Shown: positions 26,550 to 34,696, numbered from the stretch's first letter. The stretch: DNA of 64,000 bases from Bacteroidota bacterium (GCA_018266775.1 JAFDZS010000014.1:62001-126000), one strand, 5' to 3'. Made by a program: numbers and translations. Notes: generated by a model from the letters alone, not told the origin.

Positions 26550-27140
26550 TTATAAACTTTCCACTTTAATTCCTTTTTCCTCCATACACATTTTAAGATT
26601 TCTCTTCCCGTTTTGAATATAACTGCGTACTTTATTCCATTCGTACCCGGTTATTTCAGCAATCTCGTTATAACATTTATGCTGAAGATAGAATAACTCC
26701 ACACTGCGCTTTTGTTCCGTGGTCAGTGTTTCAATGCACTGCTCCAGCCTGGCAAAATTGCTTTCTTTTTCCAGAATTTCACCATTCAGATGCGCATTTT
26801 CTGCAGTTTGCATAAAATCTCCTTTAAACTCGGTGGTTTTCAGGTTCCTGGGGCTTCTTAACTGCATCAAACAATGGTTGCGGGTAAGTACATGCAGCCA
26901 GCCTTTAAAATTATCCACCTCGTGGTTGCGGAGTTTGGTATGCAGTTCTTCATAAATATCCATTACAGCATCTTTGCAGCGTTCACTGTCCTTAAAATAT
27001 TTCAGGCAAACACCAAATACAAGATCCATATAACGTTGGTAGAGTGTGCTCAGGTGTGCGCCATCGCCGCTTTCTTTAAAAGCTGCTATCAGTTCCTTGT
27101 CTGAAACCGGGTTTGGCGATATGTTTTTTATAAATGTCAA
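26550..27140 (-). CDS. ECF-type RNA polymerase sigma factor (sigma-70 family)
   Basis: A 196-residue sigma factor. Region 2 spans about residues 25-95 (YQRYMDLVFGVCLKYF, DAVMDIYEELHTKL, FKGWLHVLTRNHCLMQLR), and region 4 about residues 135-190 (LTTEQKRSVELFYLQHKCYN, EIAEITGYEWNKVRSYIQNG). Other sigma domains are missing, as expected for the ECF group. The next gene downstream encodes its probable transmembrane regulator. Target promoters cannot be deduced from this window. Confidence 0.9.
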   Translation of the reverse strand: MTFIKNISPNPVSDKELIAAFKESGDGAHLSTLYQRYMDLVFGVCLKYFKDSERCKDAVMDIYEELHTKLRNHEVDNFKGWLHVLTRNHCLMQLRSPRNLKTTEFKGDFMQTAENAHLNGEILEKESNFARLEQCIETLTTEQKRSVELFYLQHKCYNEIAEITGYEWNKVRSYIQNGKRNLKMCMEEKGIKVESL

Positions 27141-27212
27141 CTGGTTGAAAACGATGGCAATCTGTTCTATACTTAGTCAATTGCTGAAGGTAAAACGATG
27201 CATGGCCCCGCC

Positions 27213-28037
27213 TTACTCAAAATAAATTTTTACAGTTTGATAAAAAATGCGGTTGCTTAAATACTGGTGCTGCTGTTGTTTTTCTGAATAGCCCTGCAAC
27301 CCGAAAAGCCCGGCAGCATTGCCTTTGTTAATGGCAATTTCAAGATAGCCGGCAGAGTTGAATAATGCCAGCTTTTCCCCTTCGTTCACATCCGCATAAG
27401 TTTCGCTGATGCGGTCAATCACTTCATCTCTTTTAAAAACAATTTTAAAGCTTCTGCCTTTACGCTGTTCTTCAAAATCTTCCCTTGTAATGTTGACGAT
27501 CACATTTTCAAAATTATCAATAAAGATGATTTGGCCTTCTATCCAGTTATTGCCCAATAACGGTTTCAACGGATTTTTTACATGGATGGACACTGATGCA
27601 TCTCCCACTTCTTCCAGCGTTTTTCCCGCTGTAATAGCATTAATGGCGGCACCAAAAACAGTAGTACAATAAAGCGTATTTTTTTGCGCTGTTTTTTCCA
27701 GTTGCAGTGCCACTACTTTTTGTGGTATTTCTTCCAGTATCATGGTGAGTAATCCGTTATCTGCACACGCAATATACTGCCCATGATGTTCTGCAATCAG
27801 TAAATGTTCAGGCCGCTCATCAAAAAGGTTTACCAGTACAAGATGGAAAGTGCCTTCCGGAAAATTTTTGATGGCATTGCGGCATACATAAGATGCCTGT
27901 GGATAATTGAATGGAGATAGCTGGTGGGTAATATCTACAATGCTGAACTGGCTGTTGGCCTGTAATAACTGCCCCTTTACTGCACCAACAAGAAAATCCT
28001 GCTGGCCAATATCAGATGTAAGGGTTAGTAAAGGCAT
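27213..28037 (-). CDS. SAM hydroxide adenosyltransferase (SAM hydrolase, DUF62 family)
   Basis: A 274-residue member of the S-adenosyl-L-methionine hydroxide adenosyltransferase family, which hydrolyses SAM to adenosine and methionine and is related to fluorinases. Visible family features: LTSDIGQQDFLVGAVKG at the N-terminus, IVDITHQLSPFNYPQASYV, the acidic/asparagine segment CADNGLLTMI, and the C-terminal domain with IIFIDNFENVIVNIT. Length fits. Starts at ATG 28037. No obvious operon partner; the role is probably control of SAM level. Halide-specific residues of fluorinases are not evident, so a hydrolase is preferred. Confidence 0.9.
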   Translation of the reverse strand: MPLLTLTSDIGQQDFLVGAVKGQLLQANSQFSIVDITHQLSPFNYPQASYVCRNAIKNFPEGTFHLVLVNLFDERPEHLLIAEHHGQYIACADNGLLTMILEEIPQKVVALQLEKTAQKNTLYCTTVFGAAINAITAGKTLEEVGDASVSIHVKNPLKPLLGNNWIEGQIIFIDNFENVIVNITREDFEEQRKGRSFKIVFKRDEVIDRISETYADVNEGEKLALFNSAGYLEIAINKGNAAGLFGLQGYSEKQQQHQYLSNRIFYQTVKIYFE

Positions 28038-28097
28038 TGCGTTGGATGCGTTGAAAAAATGGGTTTATTGAAATAACTTTAATGGAAATGATTATCA

Positions 28098-28907
28098 TTA
28101 CCGTACCAGTTCTCCCTTTTTGAAAAAGAAATTCTTTACCAGCCTGTCTGTAAGCGCAGGGAAAAACCTGTTTAAAAAAATAGTTCTTTTTCCGTTGAAG
28201 GTAAGCACCAGTGTTCGCTTCTTTTTTTCAACAGCAGTAAGAATATGTGCGGCACATGCTTCTGCAGTCATCAGTTTTCCTTCATCCAGCGGACTTTCTC
28301 CCTGTTTTTCACCTTTACTGTTTAATGCGGCATTGCGTATATTGGATGTGGTAAAGCCGGGGCAAACCCACATTACATTTACGCCTTCGTCTAACAGTTC
28401 GGTACGCAATGCTTCAAGCCAGCCGTTTACAGCAAATTTACTGGCCGAATAACCGCTTCTGCCCGGCAGGCCGCGGTAGCCGGCTATAGAAGAAACACCT
28501 ACAATAGTACCCTGTCTTTCAATGATGGACTGTAAGGCCAGTTTGGTACAATATACGGTGCCGAAAAAATTAATATCCATTACCTTTTTTAACACATCCA
28601 CATCAAGGTCTTTTAATAACGAACGCATGGATATACCGGCATTGTTGATCAATATATCTATACCACCAAAAGTGCTGATGGTGGAATCGATAAAATTTCT
28701 GCAATCATTGTAATTACTTACATCTGCCACAACGGTGTGCAATGGCATGGCAGAATATTTAACCTGCAGGTCGTACAGCTTATCCTGGTTGCGGCCGCAG
28801 GTGGCCACCTTTGCACCTTTGGCAATTAATACATCCACCAATGCTTTACCAATGCCTTCGCTGCCACCAGTTACGGCTACCACTTTATTTTGAAAAAATG
28901 TACTCAT
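28098..28907 (-). CDS. Short-chain dehydrogenase/reductase
   Basis: A 269-residue SDR enzyme from ATG 28907 (MSTFFQNKVVAVTGG). The open frame extends 60 codons further but would run through the promoter and into the tRNA-Lys promoter region, so the internal ATG is preferred. The cofactor motif TGGSEGIGKAL, the structural NNAG (INNAGISM), catalytic serine (VSSIAGYRG) and YSASK tetrad are all present. C-terminal basic residues and a hydrophobic tail resemble membrane-associated SDRs of lipid metabolism (3-ketosphinganine or retinol dehydrogenase-like). Substrate unknown. A TATTTTTG element lies 15 bases upstream of the chosen start. Confidence 0.88.
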   Translation of the reverse strand: MSTFFQNKVVAVTGGSEGIGKALVDVLIAKGAKVATCGRNQDKLYDLQVKYSAMPLHTVVADVSNYNDCRNFIDSTISTFGGIDILINNAGISMRSLLKDLDVDVLKKVMDINFFGTVYCTKLALQSIIERQGTIVGVSSIAGYRGLPGRSGYSASKFAVNGWLEALRTELLDEGVNVMWVCPGFTTSNIRNAALNSKGEKQGESPLDEGKLMTAEACAAHILTAVEKKKRTLVLTFNGKRTIFLNRFFPALTDRLVKNFFFKKGELVR

Positions 28908-28921
28908 AAAAATATTATTAG

Positions 28922-28929
28922 CAAAAATA
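28922..28929 (-). promoter_or_regulatory. Bacteroidota promoter for the SDR gene
   Basis: On the minus strand TATTTTTG matches TAnnTTTG, with a TTG about 21 bases further upstream (near the TTTGTGAAC text). It lies 15 bases from the ATG at 28907 and rules out the longer reading frame. Confidence 0.65.
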
Positions 28930-29004
28930 AGTGAGTTCGATGGCTGTTCACAAACAAAATGTTGAAAATCATGTGCAGATGTTGAAAAACTTTTCAAAAA
29001 AAGT

Positions 29005-29034
29005 TTGACACAAAGTGATTTTACCCTATTTTTG
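29005..29034 (+). promoter_or_regulatory. Consensus Bacteroidota promoter of tRNA-Lys
   Basis: TTG at 29005-29007, exactly 19 bases, then TATTTTTG at 29027-29034. This is the full primary-sigma consensus TTG-N19-TAnnTTTG described for Bacteroidota, located 26 bases before the mature tRNA-Lys 5' end. It is the clearest promoter in the window. Confidence 0.85.
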
Positions 29035-29060
29035 CACTCCCGTTTTAAAACGGTACGGCA

Positions 29061-29133
29061 GATTCCGTAGCTCAGTTGGTAGAGCAATACACTTTTAATG
29101 TATGGGCCCTGGGTTCGAGTCCCAGCGGGATCA
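29061..29133 (+). tRNA. tRNA-Lys (anticodon TTT)
   Basis: Complete cloverleaf. The acceptor stem GATTCCG/CGGGATC has discriminator A. The D-arm is GCTC/GAGC. The anticodon stem ATACA/TGTAT carries loop CTTTTAA, giving anticodon TTT (Lys, AAA/AAG). The T-arm is CTGGG/CCCAG with TTCGAGT. No encoded CCA. It has its own consensus promoter and its own terminator, so it is a single-gene transcription unit. Confidence 0.96.
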
Positions 29134-29134
29134 C

Positions 29135-29176
29135 AAAAAGAAAGAGGTTTTCAGTAATGAAAACCTCTTTCTTTTT
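29135..29176 (+). terminator. Terminator of tRNA-Lys
   Basis: A long perfect stem (about 19 bp, including AAGAGGTTTTCA and TGAAAACCTCTT) with loop GTAA, ending in T-rich sequence. It starts right after the tRNA 3' end. Confidence 0.88.
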
Positions 29177-29272
29177 ATACTGAAACTGATGGAATTAAGT
29201 ATAGTGTCAGAAAATATCAAGGGCTAATTTTGATACGATTTTTTCATTCATTATCTTTTTTACATTTTGATA

Positions 29273-30301
29273 TTACAATGCCAGCAAACTGCAACCCCTG
29301 ATATCGCTATTGTCCAACCGCCCCAACACTTCAAAGGTTTGATTGCTGTATAGTTTTCCCAGGTCGCTGGTGGCAATAAAACTGCAACTGTAAATATTGG
29401 CCAGGTCAATAACGTTGATGGCGCCATTGATGGGTTTTACTTTCACATCATCTGCAGTGTACAACGCAAACGGGTCATCTTCTTCGCGGATTAAAATTTT
29501 CATCCAGCCGGGGCAATGAAAAATGCCTTCACCACGGGAATAAGCCTGCGATAATAATTCCGTCATTCCATATTCTGAATGAACAGAAGTGATGCCCAGG
29601 TTTTCCTGTAATAACCGGTGTACTTCCTGTCGTGTAATTTCTTCCCGTCTTCCTTTCATTCCCCCGGTCTCCATAACGGTAGTATGTTTTAACTGCATAG
29701 GAAATTGTTCTGCAAAATCCAGCAGGGCATAAGTAACCCCAATAAGCAGGGTACGTTGTTGCAAAATTTCGTTATGTAAAATAGTGGTATGCAGTTTATC
29801 AAAGTCGTACAGGTAAAAACCACTGAGTTTATGATCGCTTTGTTCAATTAAATCATTTACCATAAATACCAGCGAAGAATTGTTGCGTTCCAGGTAAGAC
29901 GGTAACAATCCCAATATGCAGCGGTTGGCTGCGGGGCCATAAAAACGTTGAAAACACCGGATAAAACTTTCGCGGTAAATGGAAATATCATTTATATAAT
30001 GCCTGCTGTTACCGGTAGCCGTGGTGCCGCTGCTTTCAAAAATCAAAGGTTCTTCTGCTTCAGGTTCTGTATTGTTACAAATTACCTGGTGTGTTTTAAA
30101 AAATGAAATGGGCAGAAAGGGAACCTGGCGAATATTTTTTACCGCATGCGGCTGCACTTTTATGAGGTCGCAATAGGTACGGTACACCTCGTTATGTTCA
30201 TATTGAAAAAGAAACACCTCCAGTACCAGTTCAGTAAAGTTATTGGATGAAGCAGCAAAAACTCTTTTTTCAAGGTCAATATTTTTAACGGGATGTTTCA
30301 A
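29273..30301 (-). CDS. LuxE-like acyl-activating enzyme (acyl-protein synthetase family)
   Basis: A 342-residue protein of the LuxE/acyl-protein synthetase group within the AMP-forming adenylate superfamily. The nucleotide-binding loop is ESSGTTATGNSRH (about residues 89-101). Later conserved text includes METGGMKGRREEITR (about 213-227), HSEYGMTELLSQAYS (about 241-255) and a degenerate C-terminal GRLDNSDIRGCS. It lacks the full C-terminal domain of acyl-CoA synthetases, as LuxE does. It probably activates a fatty or aryl acid and passes it to a protein or carrier; substrate unknown. Transcribed divergently from a lipoprotein/UbiA-like gene pair, 36 bases away. Confidence 0.85.
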   Translation of the reverse strand: MKHPVKNIDLEKRVFAASSNNFTELVLEVFLFQYEHNEVYRTYCDLIKVQPHAVKNIRQVPFLPISFFKTHQVICNNTEPEAEEPLIFESSGTTATGNSRHYINDISIYRESFIRCFQRFYGPAANRCILGLLPSYLERNNSSLVFMVNDLIEQSDHKLSGFYLYDFDKLHTTILHNEILQQRTLLIGVTYALLDFAEQFPMQLKHTTVMETGGMKGRREEITRQEVHRLLQENLGITSVHSEYGMTELLSQAYSRGEGIFHCPGWMKILIREEDDPFALYTADDVKVKPINGAINVIDLANIYSCSFIATSDLGKLYSNQTFEVLGRLDNSDIRGCSLLAL

Positions 30302-30311
30302 TATCTATTTG

Positions 30312-30319
30312 TAAATTTG
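30312..30319 (+). promoter_or_regulatory. Bacteroidota -7 element upstream of the lipoprotein gene
   Basis: TAAATTTG matches TAnnTTTG, 18 bases before the ATG at 30338, in the short divergent region shared with the LuxE-like gene. The -33 part is not clear. Confidence 0.5.
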
Positions 30320-30337
30320 AATTAACAATACACAAAA

Positions 30338-30784
30338 ATGCGATATACTTTATTAATAGTGCTGGTTTGTTTTTTGGTTGCCTGCAGCAAAGATAAGTTC
30401 ACCACGGCTCCGCAAATCAGTTTTGTTTCTTTTAATCCACAGGAATATTTTCAGGGTACTGTTGATCCGGCGGCTCTGCCAGTACTTACTATACATGTTA
30501 CCGATGCAGAGGGTGATTTGGGTTTTAAATCCGGTAAAGACACGTCATTTGTTTACCTGCTGAACCTGCGTACCAATAAATTTGATTCGATTGCATTGCC
30601 GGATATTGGAACGGCAACACAGAAAAATTTTAAAGCAGATGTGGCTATCAATATGAAACAATTTCTTGGTGTTCCCAACTTTGCAGTAAAAGATACCATT
30701 TACTATAAAGTATACGTTAAGGACTTCGCAAAAAATAAAAGCAACGAAATCACCACTGATAAGCCTATTCTGTACTACCCGTAA
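30338..30784 (+). CDS. Hypothetical lipoprotein
   Basis: A 148-residue protein with a lipoprotein signal peptide: MRYTLLIVLVCFLVACSKD, with lipobox VAC placing the acylated cysteine at residue 16. The mature part is predicted to be beta-rich (LTIHVTDAEGDLGFKSGKD) and resembles a single Ig-like domain. No enzymatic motif. Its stop overlaps the start of the UbiA-like gene by one base (TAATG), so the two are translated together. Confidence 0.75.
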   Translation: MRYTLLIVLVCFLVACSKDKFTTAPQISFVSFNPQEYFQGTVDPAALPVLTIHVTDAEGDLGFKSGKDTSFVYLLNLRTNKFDSIALPDIGTATQKNFKADVAINMKQFLGVPNFAVKDTIYYKVYVKDFAKNKSNEITTDKPILYYP

Positions 30785-31611
30785 TGAAGTGGCTGAAGTT
30801 TATCTTATCCCATTCTATTTTTATTGCCATTTGTGCCGCAGCACTTTGTTATCAAACGGCAGTTTTATTGCAGGTAACGCTTACACCATGGCTGTATGCT
30901 TTTATTTTCTTTTCAACCATCACCAGTTATAATTTTTACTGGCTGCTGAGTGGCTTTGTTTTTTCCCGGCAATCTATTTACGATTTTTTACGAAAGTTTT
31001 TTTCTAACGTAATCGCTTTGCTTGCCGGTGGTGCCGGTATGCTCATTACTTTGCCTCAATTGGTTCATTTATGGGGCGTTATTGCCATTGGGTCAGTGCT
31101 CACCATATTGTACACCATTCCTTTATTGCCTGTAAAAATATTACAAACTGCACGCAGGTACGGGTTGATAAAAACTTTCTTATTAGCATTTACATGGGCT
31201 TTTGTAACTGTGCTCATCCCTTACCAGCAACAGCCAACAGGCAACACGATCACCCTCTTCATGCTGTTCAATAACCGGTTTTTATTTATGTTGATGTTAT
31301 GTATCATCTTCGATGCAAGGGATACAAAAGTTGACCAGATCCGCGGCCTGCAAAGTCTTACCACAATCATCAGTGCCAAAACAGTGCAGTATATCATGTA
31401 CGGCATATTTGCTGCATTTCTTTTAAACGGTATTGCTTTAAGAATGTATTATCATGAACAACTGCAGATCATTGCCCTGCTTATAACAGGTGTGGTAACG
31501 GCTATGGTGTATTTCTTTTCCCTGAAAAAACAAGGCTATTACTTTTACTACTTTGTTGTGGATGGTATGATGTTATTTTCTGCCCTGGCTACTTATGTGG
31601 CAAGTATTTAA
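30784..31611 (+). CDS. UbiA-like polytopic membrane protein
   Basis: A 275-residue membrane protein with about eight predicted helices. The cytoplasmic loop DARDTKVDQIRGLQSL (about residues 177-192) resembles the second aspartate-rich motif of UbiA prenyltransferases. The first motif (NDxxD type) is degenerate: SYNFYWLL stands where it would be expected. It may therefore be a catalytically altered UbiA relative or an enzyme with a different substrate. Translationally coupled to the upstream lipoprotein. The LuxE-like gene is divergent next door, so an acyl/lipid modification role is possible but unproven. Confidence 0.65.
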   Translation: MKWLKFILSHSIFIAICAAALCYQTAVLLQVTLTPWLYAFIFFSTITSYNFYWLLSGFVFSRQSIYDFLRKFFSNVIALLAGGAGMLITLPQLVHLWGVIAIGSVLTILYTIPLLPVKILQTARRYGLIKTFLLAFTWAFVTVLIPYQQQPTGNTITLFMLFNNRFLFMLMLCIIFDARDTKVDQIRGLQSLTTIISAKTVQYIMYGIFAAFLLNGIALRMYYHEQLQIIALLITGVVTAMVYFFSLKKQGYYFYYFVVDGMMLFSALATYVASI

Positions 31612-31612
31612 G

Positions 31613-31620
31613 TAATTTTG
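31613..31620 (+). promoter_or_regulatory. Bacteroidota -7 element upstream of the M42 peptidase gene
   Basis: TAATTTTG matches TAnnTTTG, 19 bases before the ATG at 31640 and just after the stop of the UbiA-like gene. It marks a separate transcription start. Confidence 0.55.
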
Positions 31621-31639
31621 CTGTTCTAAATACACTACA

Positions 31640-32746
31640 ATGGCAAAAGCAAAGCAAAAGAAACATATTTTGACAGAACAATCCTGGACATTTCTTAAAA
31701 ATTATATCAATACCCCATCACCAACTGGTTTTGAAAGCAGTGGACAAAAACTGTGGTTAGATTATGTGAAGCCATTTGTTGACAGTCATTTTACTGATCC
31801 TTATGGAACAGCTGTGGGGGTGATTAATCCTGAGGCGCCGTTTAAAGTAGTGATAGAAGCGCATGCAGATGAAATCAGCTGGTTTGTGAATTATATTTCA
31901 AATGAAGGATTGATTTATTTAAAGCGTAACGGGGGAGTGGACCACCAGATTGCACCTGCAAAAAGGGTATTGATTCATGGCAAAAAAGGAGCAGTAAAAG
32001 CAGTATTTGGCTGGCCGGCCATTCATACCCGTATCAATAATACCGATGGTAAAGAAACAGCGCCCAAAGTAGATAACCTGTTTTTGGATTGTGGTGCCCG
32101 CAGTAAAAAAGAAGTGGAAGAACTGGGCATACATATTGGCGCAGTGGCCACTTATGAAGAAGGCTACGATGAACTGGCTTACGATTATTTAATTGCCCGT
32201 GCGTTTGACAATCGCATTGGCGGCTTTATGATTGCTGAAGTGGCAAGAATGTTAAAGGCGAATAAAAATAAACTGCCCTTTGGTTTGTACGTGGTAAATG
32301 CGGTACAGGAAGAAATTGGTTTGCGTGGTGCAGAGATGATTGCCCGCAGGATTAAACCTGACGTGGCTGTTATTACCGATGTTACACACGATACCACCAC
32401 GCCCATGATCAACAAAATGATAGAAGGTGATTGTGCCTGTGGTAAAGGCCCTTCGTTAGCGTATGGCCCGGCTGTTCATAATAAACTGCTGAACCTGGTG
32501 CAAACGGTAGCCGAAAAAAATAAAATTCCTGTGCAATTACGCACTGTAAGCAGAAGCACCGGTACTGATACAGATTCATTTGCGTATGCCAATGATGGAT
32601 GCCCCTCTGTTTTGATTTCAATTCCCTTGCGCTATATGCACACAACCGTTGAAATGCTGCATAAAGATGATGTGGAGCATACCATTAAATTGATGTATGA
32701 AACATTACTTACACTGACGCCGAAAACGAATTTGAGCTATTTCTAA
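31640..32746 (+). CDS. M42 family metallopeptidase (glutamyl aminopeptidase-like)
   Basis: A 368-residue cytoplasmic M42 aminopeptidase. Metal-site elements are in order: EAHADEISW (His ligand, about residues 74-82), a following ARAFDNRIGG (bridging Asp, near 192-201), the catalytic pair in QEEIGLRGAE (about 222-231), VITDVTHD, and the C-terminal HTTVEMLHKDD segment. Proteins of this family form large tetrahedral dodecamers that degrade short peptides. Two small membrane protein genes follow after 8 bases, probably on the same transcript. Confidence 0.92.
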   Translation: MAKAKQKKHILTEQSWTFLKNYINTPSPTGFESSGQKLWLDYVKPFVDSHFTDPYGTAVGVINPEAPFKVVIEAHADEISWFVNYISNEGLIYLKRNGGVDHQIAPAKRVLIHGKKGAVKAVFGWPAIHTRINNTDGKETAPKVDNLFLDCGARSKKEVEELGIHIGAVATYEEGYDELAYDYLIARAFDNRIGGFMIAEVARMLKANKNKLPFGLYVVNAVQEEIGLRGAEMIARRIKPDVAVITDVTHDTTTPMINKMIEGDCACGKGPSLAYGPAVHNKLLNLVQTVAEKNKIPVQLRTVSRSTGTDTDSFAYANDGCPSVLISIPLRYMHTTVEMLHKDDVEHTIKLMYETLLTLTPKTNLSYF

Positions 32747-32754
32747 AATATGTT

Positions 32755-32967
32755 ATGTCAAAATGGATATACATAACCATTATGATGTTATTGGCCGGTG
32801 CTGGTATAATTTTATTATTGACTGAAAAGAAACAAGCAGACGAAAACAGGAAAGAATCAGACCGGATTTTGCAGGAATTCAGAACGCTGGACAGTAGTTT
32901 AAAAGTATCCAATCACCAGATCGATTCATTGAATAAAACTTTATTGGATTCGCTCTCAAAGAAATAA
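32755..32967 (+). CDS. Small single-pass membrane protein with coiled-coil tail
   Basis: A 70-residue protein: an N-terminal hydrophobic helix (about residues 4-22, YITIMMLLAGAGIILLL) followed by a charged, heptad-like tail (ENRKESDRILQEFRTLDSSL). This layout resembles FtsL/FtsB-type or stalk proteins, but no family can be assigned. It lies 8 bases after the M42 peptidase gene and 4 bases before the next membrane protein gene, same strand. Confidence 0.6.
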   Translation: MSKWIYITIMMLLAGAGIILLLTEKKQADENRKESDRILQEFRTLDSSLKVSNHQIDSLNKTLLDSLSKK

Positions 32968-32971
32968 AATT

Positions 32972-33454
32972 ATGGAAAACCGGTTTGTACGATATTCCCA
33001 ACTGTATGTGCTGCTGTTCATACTTTTTTTAAGTATAGTAACAGGTATAGCTGTAGTATTTTTTGCGTTCTGGGGTTTTGGTAAACTGATATTATCCAAA
33101 CCCGGCGACCTGGTGTATGCTTCGTTTATTGTTTCTTTTTTACCTGCGGTATTTATAGCGATATATACAGTGTTTTATAAAAGAACCGCATCACATCCAT
33201 CCAGTATAGTAAAAATAATTTCCCGTATTATTTTTATTGCAGCTTTGTTGATCAGTGTCGCAGTGATTGTGGCATCGTTCAGTAAATTTGTAGCTACAAA
33301 CAGCAGGGCAATTGAAGATTACTGGAGCTGCAGCCTTACTTATGCAGCCGGTAATGTTGCCACTATATTTATTATTGCTATTGTGCAGGCATTCACTACC
33401 AAAAAAGAAGAAGACTGGATGGAGAAAAGAAGGCGCTTACACAATGATGTATAA
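32972..33454 (+). CDS. Hypothetical four-helix membrane protein
   Basis: A 160-residue protein with four predicted membrane helices (about 10-37, 43-66, 80-103 and 115-138) and a basic C-terminal tail (KKEEDWMEKRRRLHNDV). No family recognised. Probably co-transcribed with the preceding small coiled-coil protein. Its last 18 bases, including the stop codon, are tandemly duplicated immediately downstream. Confidence 0.6.
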   Translation: MENRFVRYSQLYVLLFILFLSIVTGIAVVFFAFWGFGKLILSKPGDLVYASFIVSFLPAVFIAIYTVFYKRTASHPSSIVKIISRIIFIAALLISVAVIVASFSKFVATNSRAIEDYWSCSLTYAAGNVATIFIIAIVQAFTTKKEEDWMEKRRRLHNDV

Positions 33455-33472
33455 TTACACAATGATGTATAA
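33437..33472. repeat. 18-bp tandem duplication at a gene's 3' end
   Basis: TTACACAATGATGTATAA occurs twice in direct succession with no mismatch. The first copy ends with the TAA stop of the 160-residue membrane protein and the second lies beyond it. The second copy would repeat the codons but is not translated. Looks like a recent slippage duplication. Confidence 0.9.
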
Positions 33473-33489
33473 ATATCCGGCATAAAAAA

Positions 33490-33513
33490 ATCCCCGCCAG
33501 GACTGGCAGGGAT
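33490..33513 (-). terminator. Terminator of the Hsp20 gene
   Basis: On the minus strand an 11-bp stem with one mismatch (ATCCCTGCCAG against CTGGCGGGGAT) and a two-base loop is followed by seven T residues. It lies ~45 bases downstream of the Hsp20 stop. Confidence 0.8.
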
Positions 33514-33555
33514 GAATCAAAACCAACTGTATGCTTATGAAAAACTTTTATTTAA

Positions 33556-33993
33556 TTACTGAATGCTGATTTGCTGAGCAACTGCTTTTTCTTCTTCTTT
33601 CTTAGGCAAACCAATATGCAAAATGCCGTTTTCGTATTTGGCAGCAATCTTGGCTGCGTCAATCTTATCATCCAGCGTAAAGCTGCGTTTAAATGATTTG
33701 GCACTGAATTCGTTGCGGATCACTTTATCAGTTTCAGATTTGGTTTCTTCTTTCTTTTCACCGGTGATGGTAAGAATGTTACCATCTAATTTTACGTTGA
33801 AATCAGTTTTTTCAAAACCTGGTGCTGATACCTGCAAATGATAGTGATCATTTTTCTCTACAATGTTTACAGGAGGAAATGCAAAAACATCCTGCCTGAT
33901 GGCCTTGCCAAAAGAAGGCAATTCATTGAAGAAATCGTTCATTAATCCGTCAAAGGATTTAACCAGTCCGTTGTTAGCTTTTACAAATGTCAT
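33556..33993 (-). CDS. Small heat shock protein, Hsp20/alpha-crystallin family
   Basis: A 145-residue chaperone that holds unfolding proteins under heat or other stress. The alpha-crystallin domain spans about residues 40-138, opening with NIVEKNDHYHLQVSAPGFEK, with the closing conserved segment AAKYENGILHIGLPKKEEE. The short C-terminal QQISIQ contains an I-x-I motif used for oligomer assembly. Length is typical. The 250-base upstream region is AT-rich without an obvious HrcA/CIRCE inverted repeat. Transcribed alone with its own terminator. Confidence 0.93.
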   Translation of the reverse strand: MTFVKANNGLVKSFDGLMNDFFNELPSFGKAIRQDVFAFPPVNIVEKNDHYHLQVSAPGFEKTDFNVKLDGNILTITGEKKEETKSETDKVIRNEFSAKSFKRSFTLDDKIDAAKIAAKYENGILHIGLPKKEEEKAVAQQISIQ

Positions 33994-34216
33994 AGCTGTA
34001 CTATTTTTTTAGTTTTTAAAATTGTTTATTTGCTGATAACAAATCAAATAGTATTCCATGCCATTTTTTATGACTTAATAACCATTTTTTTAAATCAACT
34101 AAGCCATAATGTCGCTTTTAGTCAACCGCATATGACATAATTGCTGATTGTATTACAAATTCCAGATTTGGTAAACACATCCGTAATGAAAATGGAGAAT
34201 GAATGGTATAACTAAG

Positions 34217-34224
34217 TAATTTTG
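34217..34224 (+). promoter_or_regulatory. Bacteroidota -7 element upstream of the bacilliredoxin gene
   Basis: TAATTTTG matches TAnnTTTG and lies 20 bases before the ATG at 34245. Confidence 0.55.
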
Positions 34225-34244
34225 TACCTCAAAAAAGATAACAC

Positions 34245-34661
34245 ATGTATCCGGAAGAAATTGTAATACCAATGAAAGAAGAGCTTACAGACAATGGCTT
34301 TTCAGAAATGCTTACGTCAGATGAAGTGGAAGAAGCATTAAAAACTCAAGGCACCACACTGGTGGTAATTAATTCTGTATGCGGCTGCAGTGCCGGTACT
34401 GCAAGGCCAGGTGTATTACTGGCCGTTCAGCATAGCGAAAAAAAGCCCGATCAGTTAACTACCAGCTTTGCAGGTTTTGATGTTGATGCCGTTAAGAAAA
34501 TAAGGGAACACCTGTTGCCTTATCCTCCTTCATCGCCATCAATTGCATTATTTAAAAACGGCCAGTTAGTGCATTTTATTGAAAGGCACATGATAGAAGG
34601 CAGAAGCGCACAGATGATTGCCGAAAATCTCATCGGCGCATTTGATCAATATTGCAATTAA
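34245..34661 (+). CDS. Bacilliredoxin (BrxA/BrxB, YphP/YqiW family)
   Basis: A 138-residue thioredoxin-fold protein with the diagnostic CGC motif at residues 46-48 (INSVCGCSAGTARPG). Family members remove bacillithiol from mixed disulfides on proteins or act as weak disulfide isomerases. Length and the closing HFIERHMIEGRSAQMIAENL segment agree with the family. Bacillithiol use is plausible in Bacteroidota, but no biosynthesis genes are in this window. Single-gene unit followed by a terminator. Confidence 0.93.
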   Translation: MYPEEIVIPMKEELTDNGFSEMLTSDEVEEALKTQGTTLVVINSVCGCSAGTARPGVLLAVQHSEKKPDQLTTSFAGFDVDAVKKIREHLLPYPPSSPSIALFKNGQLVHFIERHMIEGRSAQMIAENLIGAFDQYCN

Positions 34662-34696
34662 GGTTCAATCAAGTTATTCAGATGGGTTAGTGAATA

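Noticed and set aside
28908..29087. 60-codon N-terminal extension of the SDR protein
   Set aside because: It would cross the TATTTTTG promoter and the divergent tRNA-Lys promoter; the Rossmann motif begins just after the internal ATG.
34000..34140. Possible sigma-54 promoter before Hsp20 (TGGCATGG on the minus strand)
   Set aside because: The -12 GC does not occur at the required distance from the -24 GG, so the match is incomplete.
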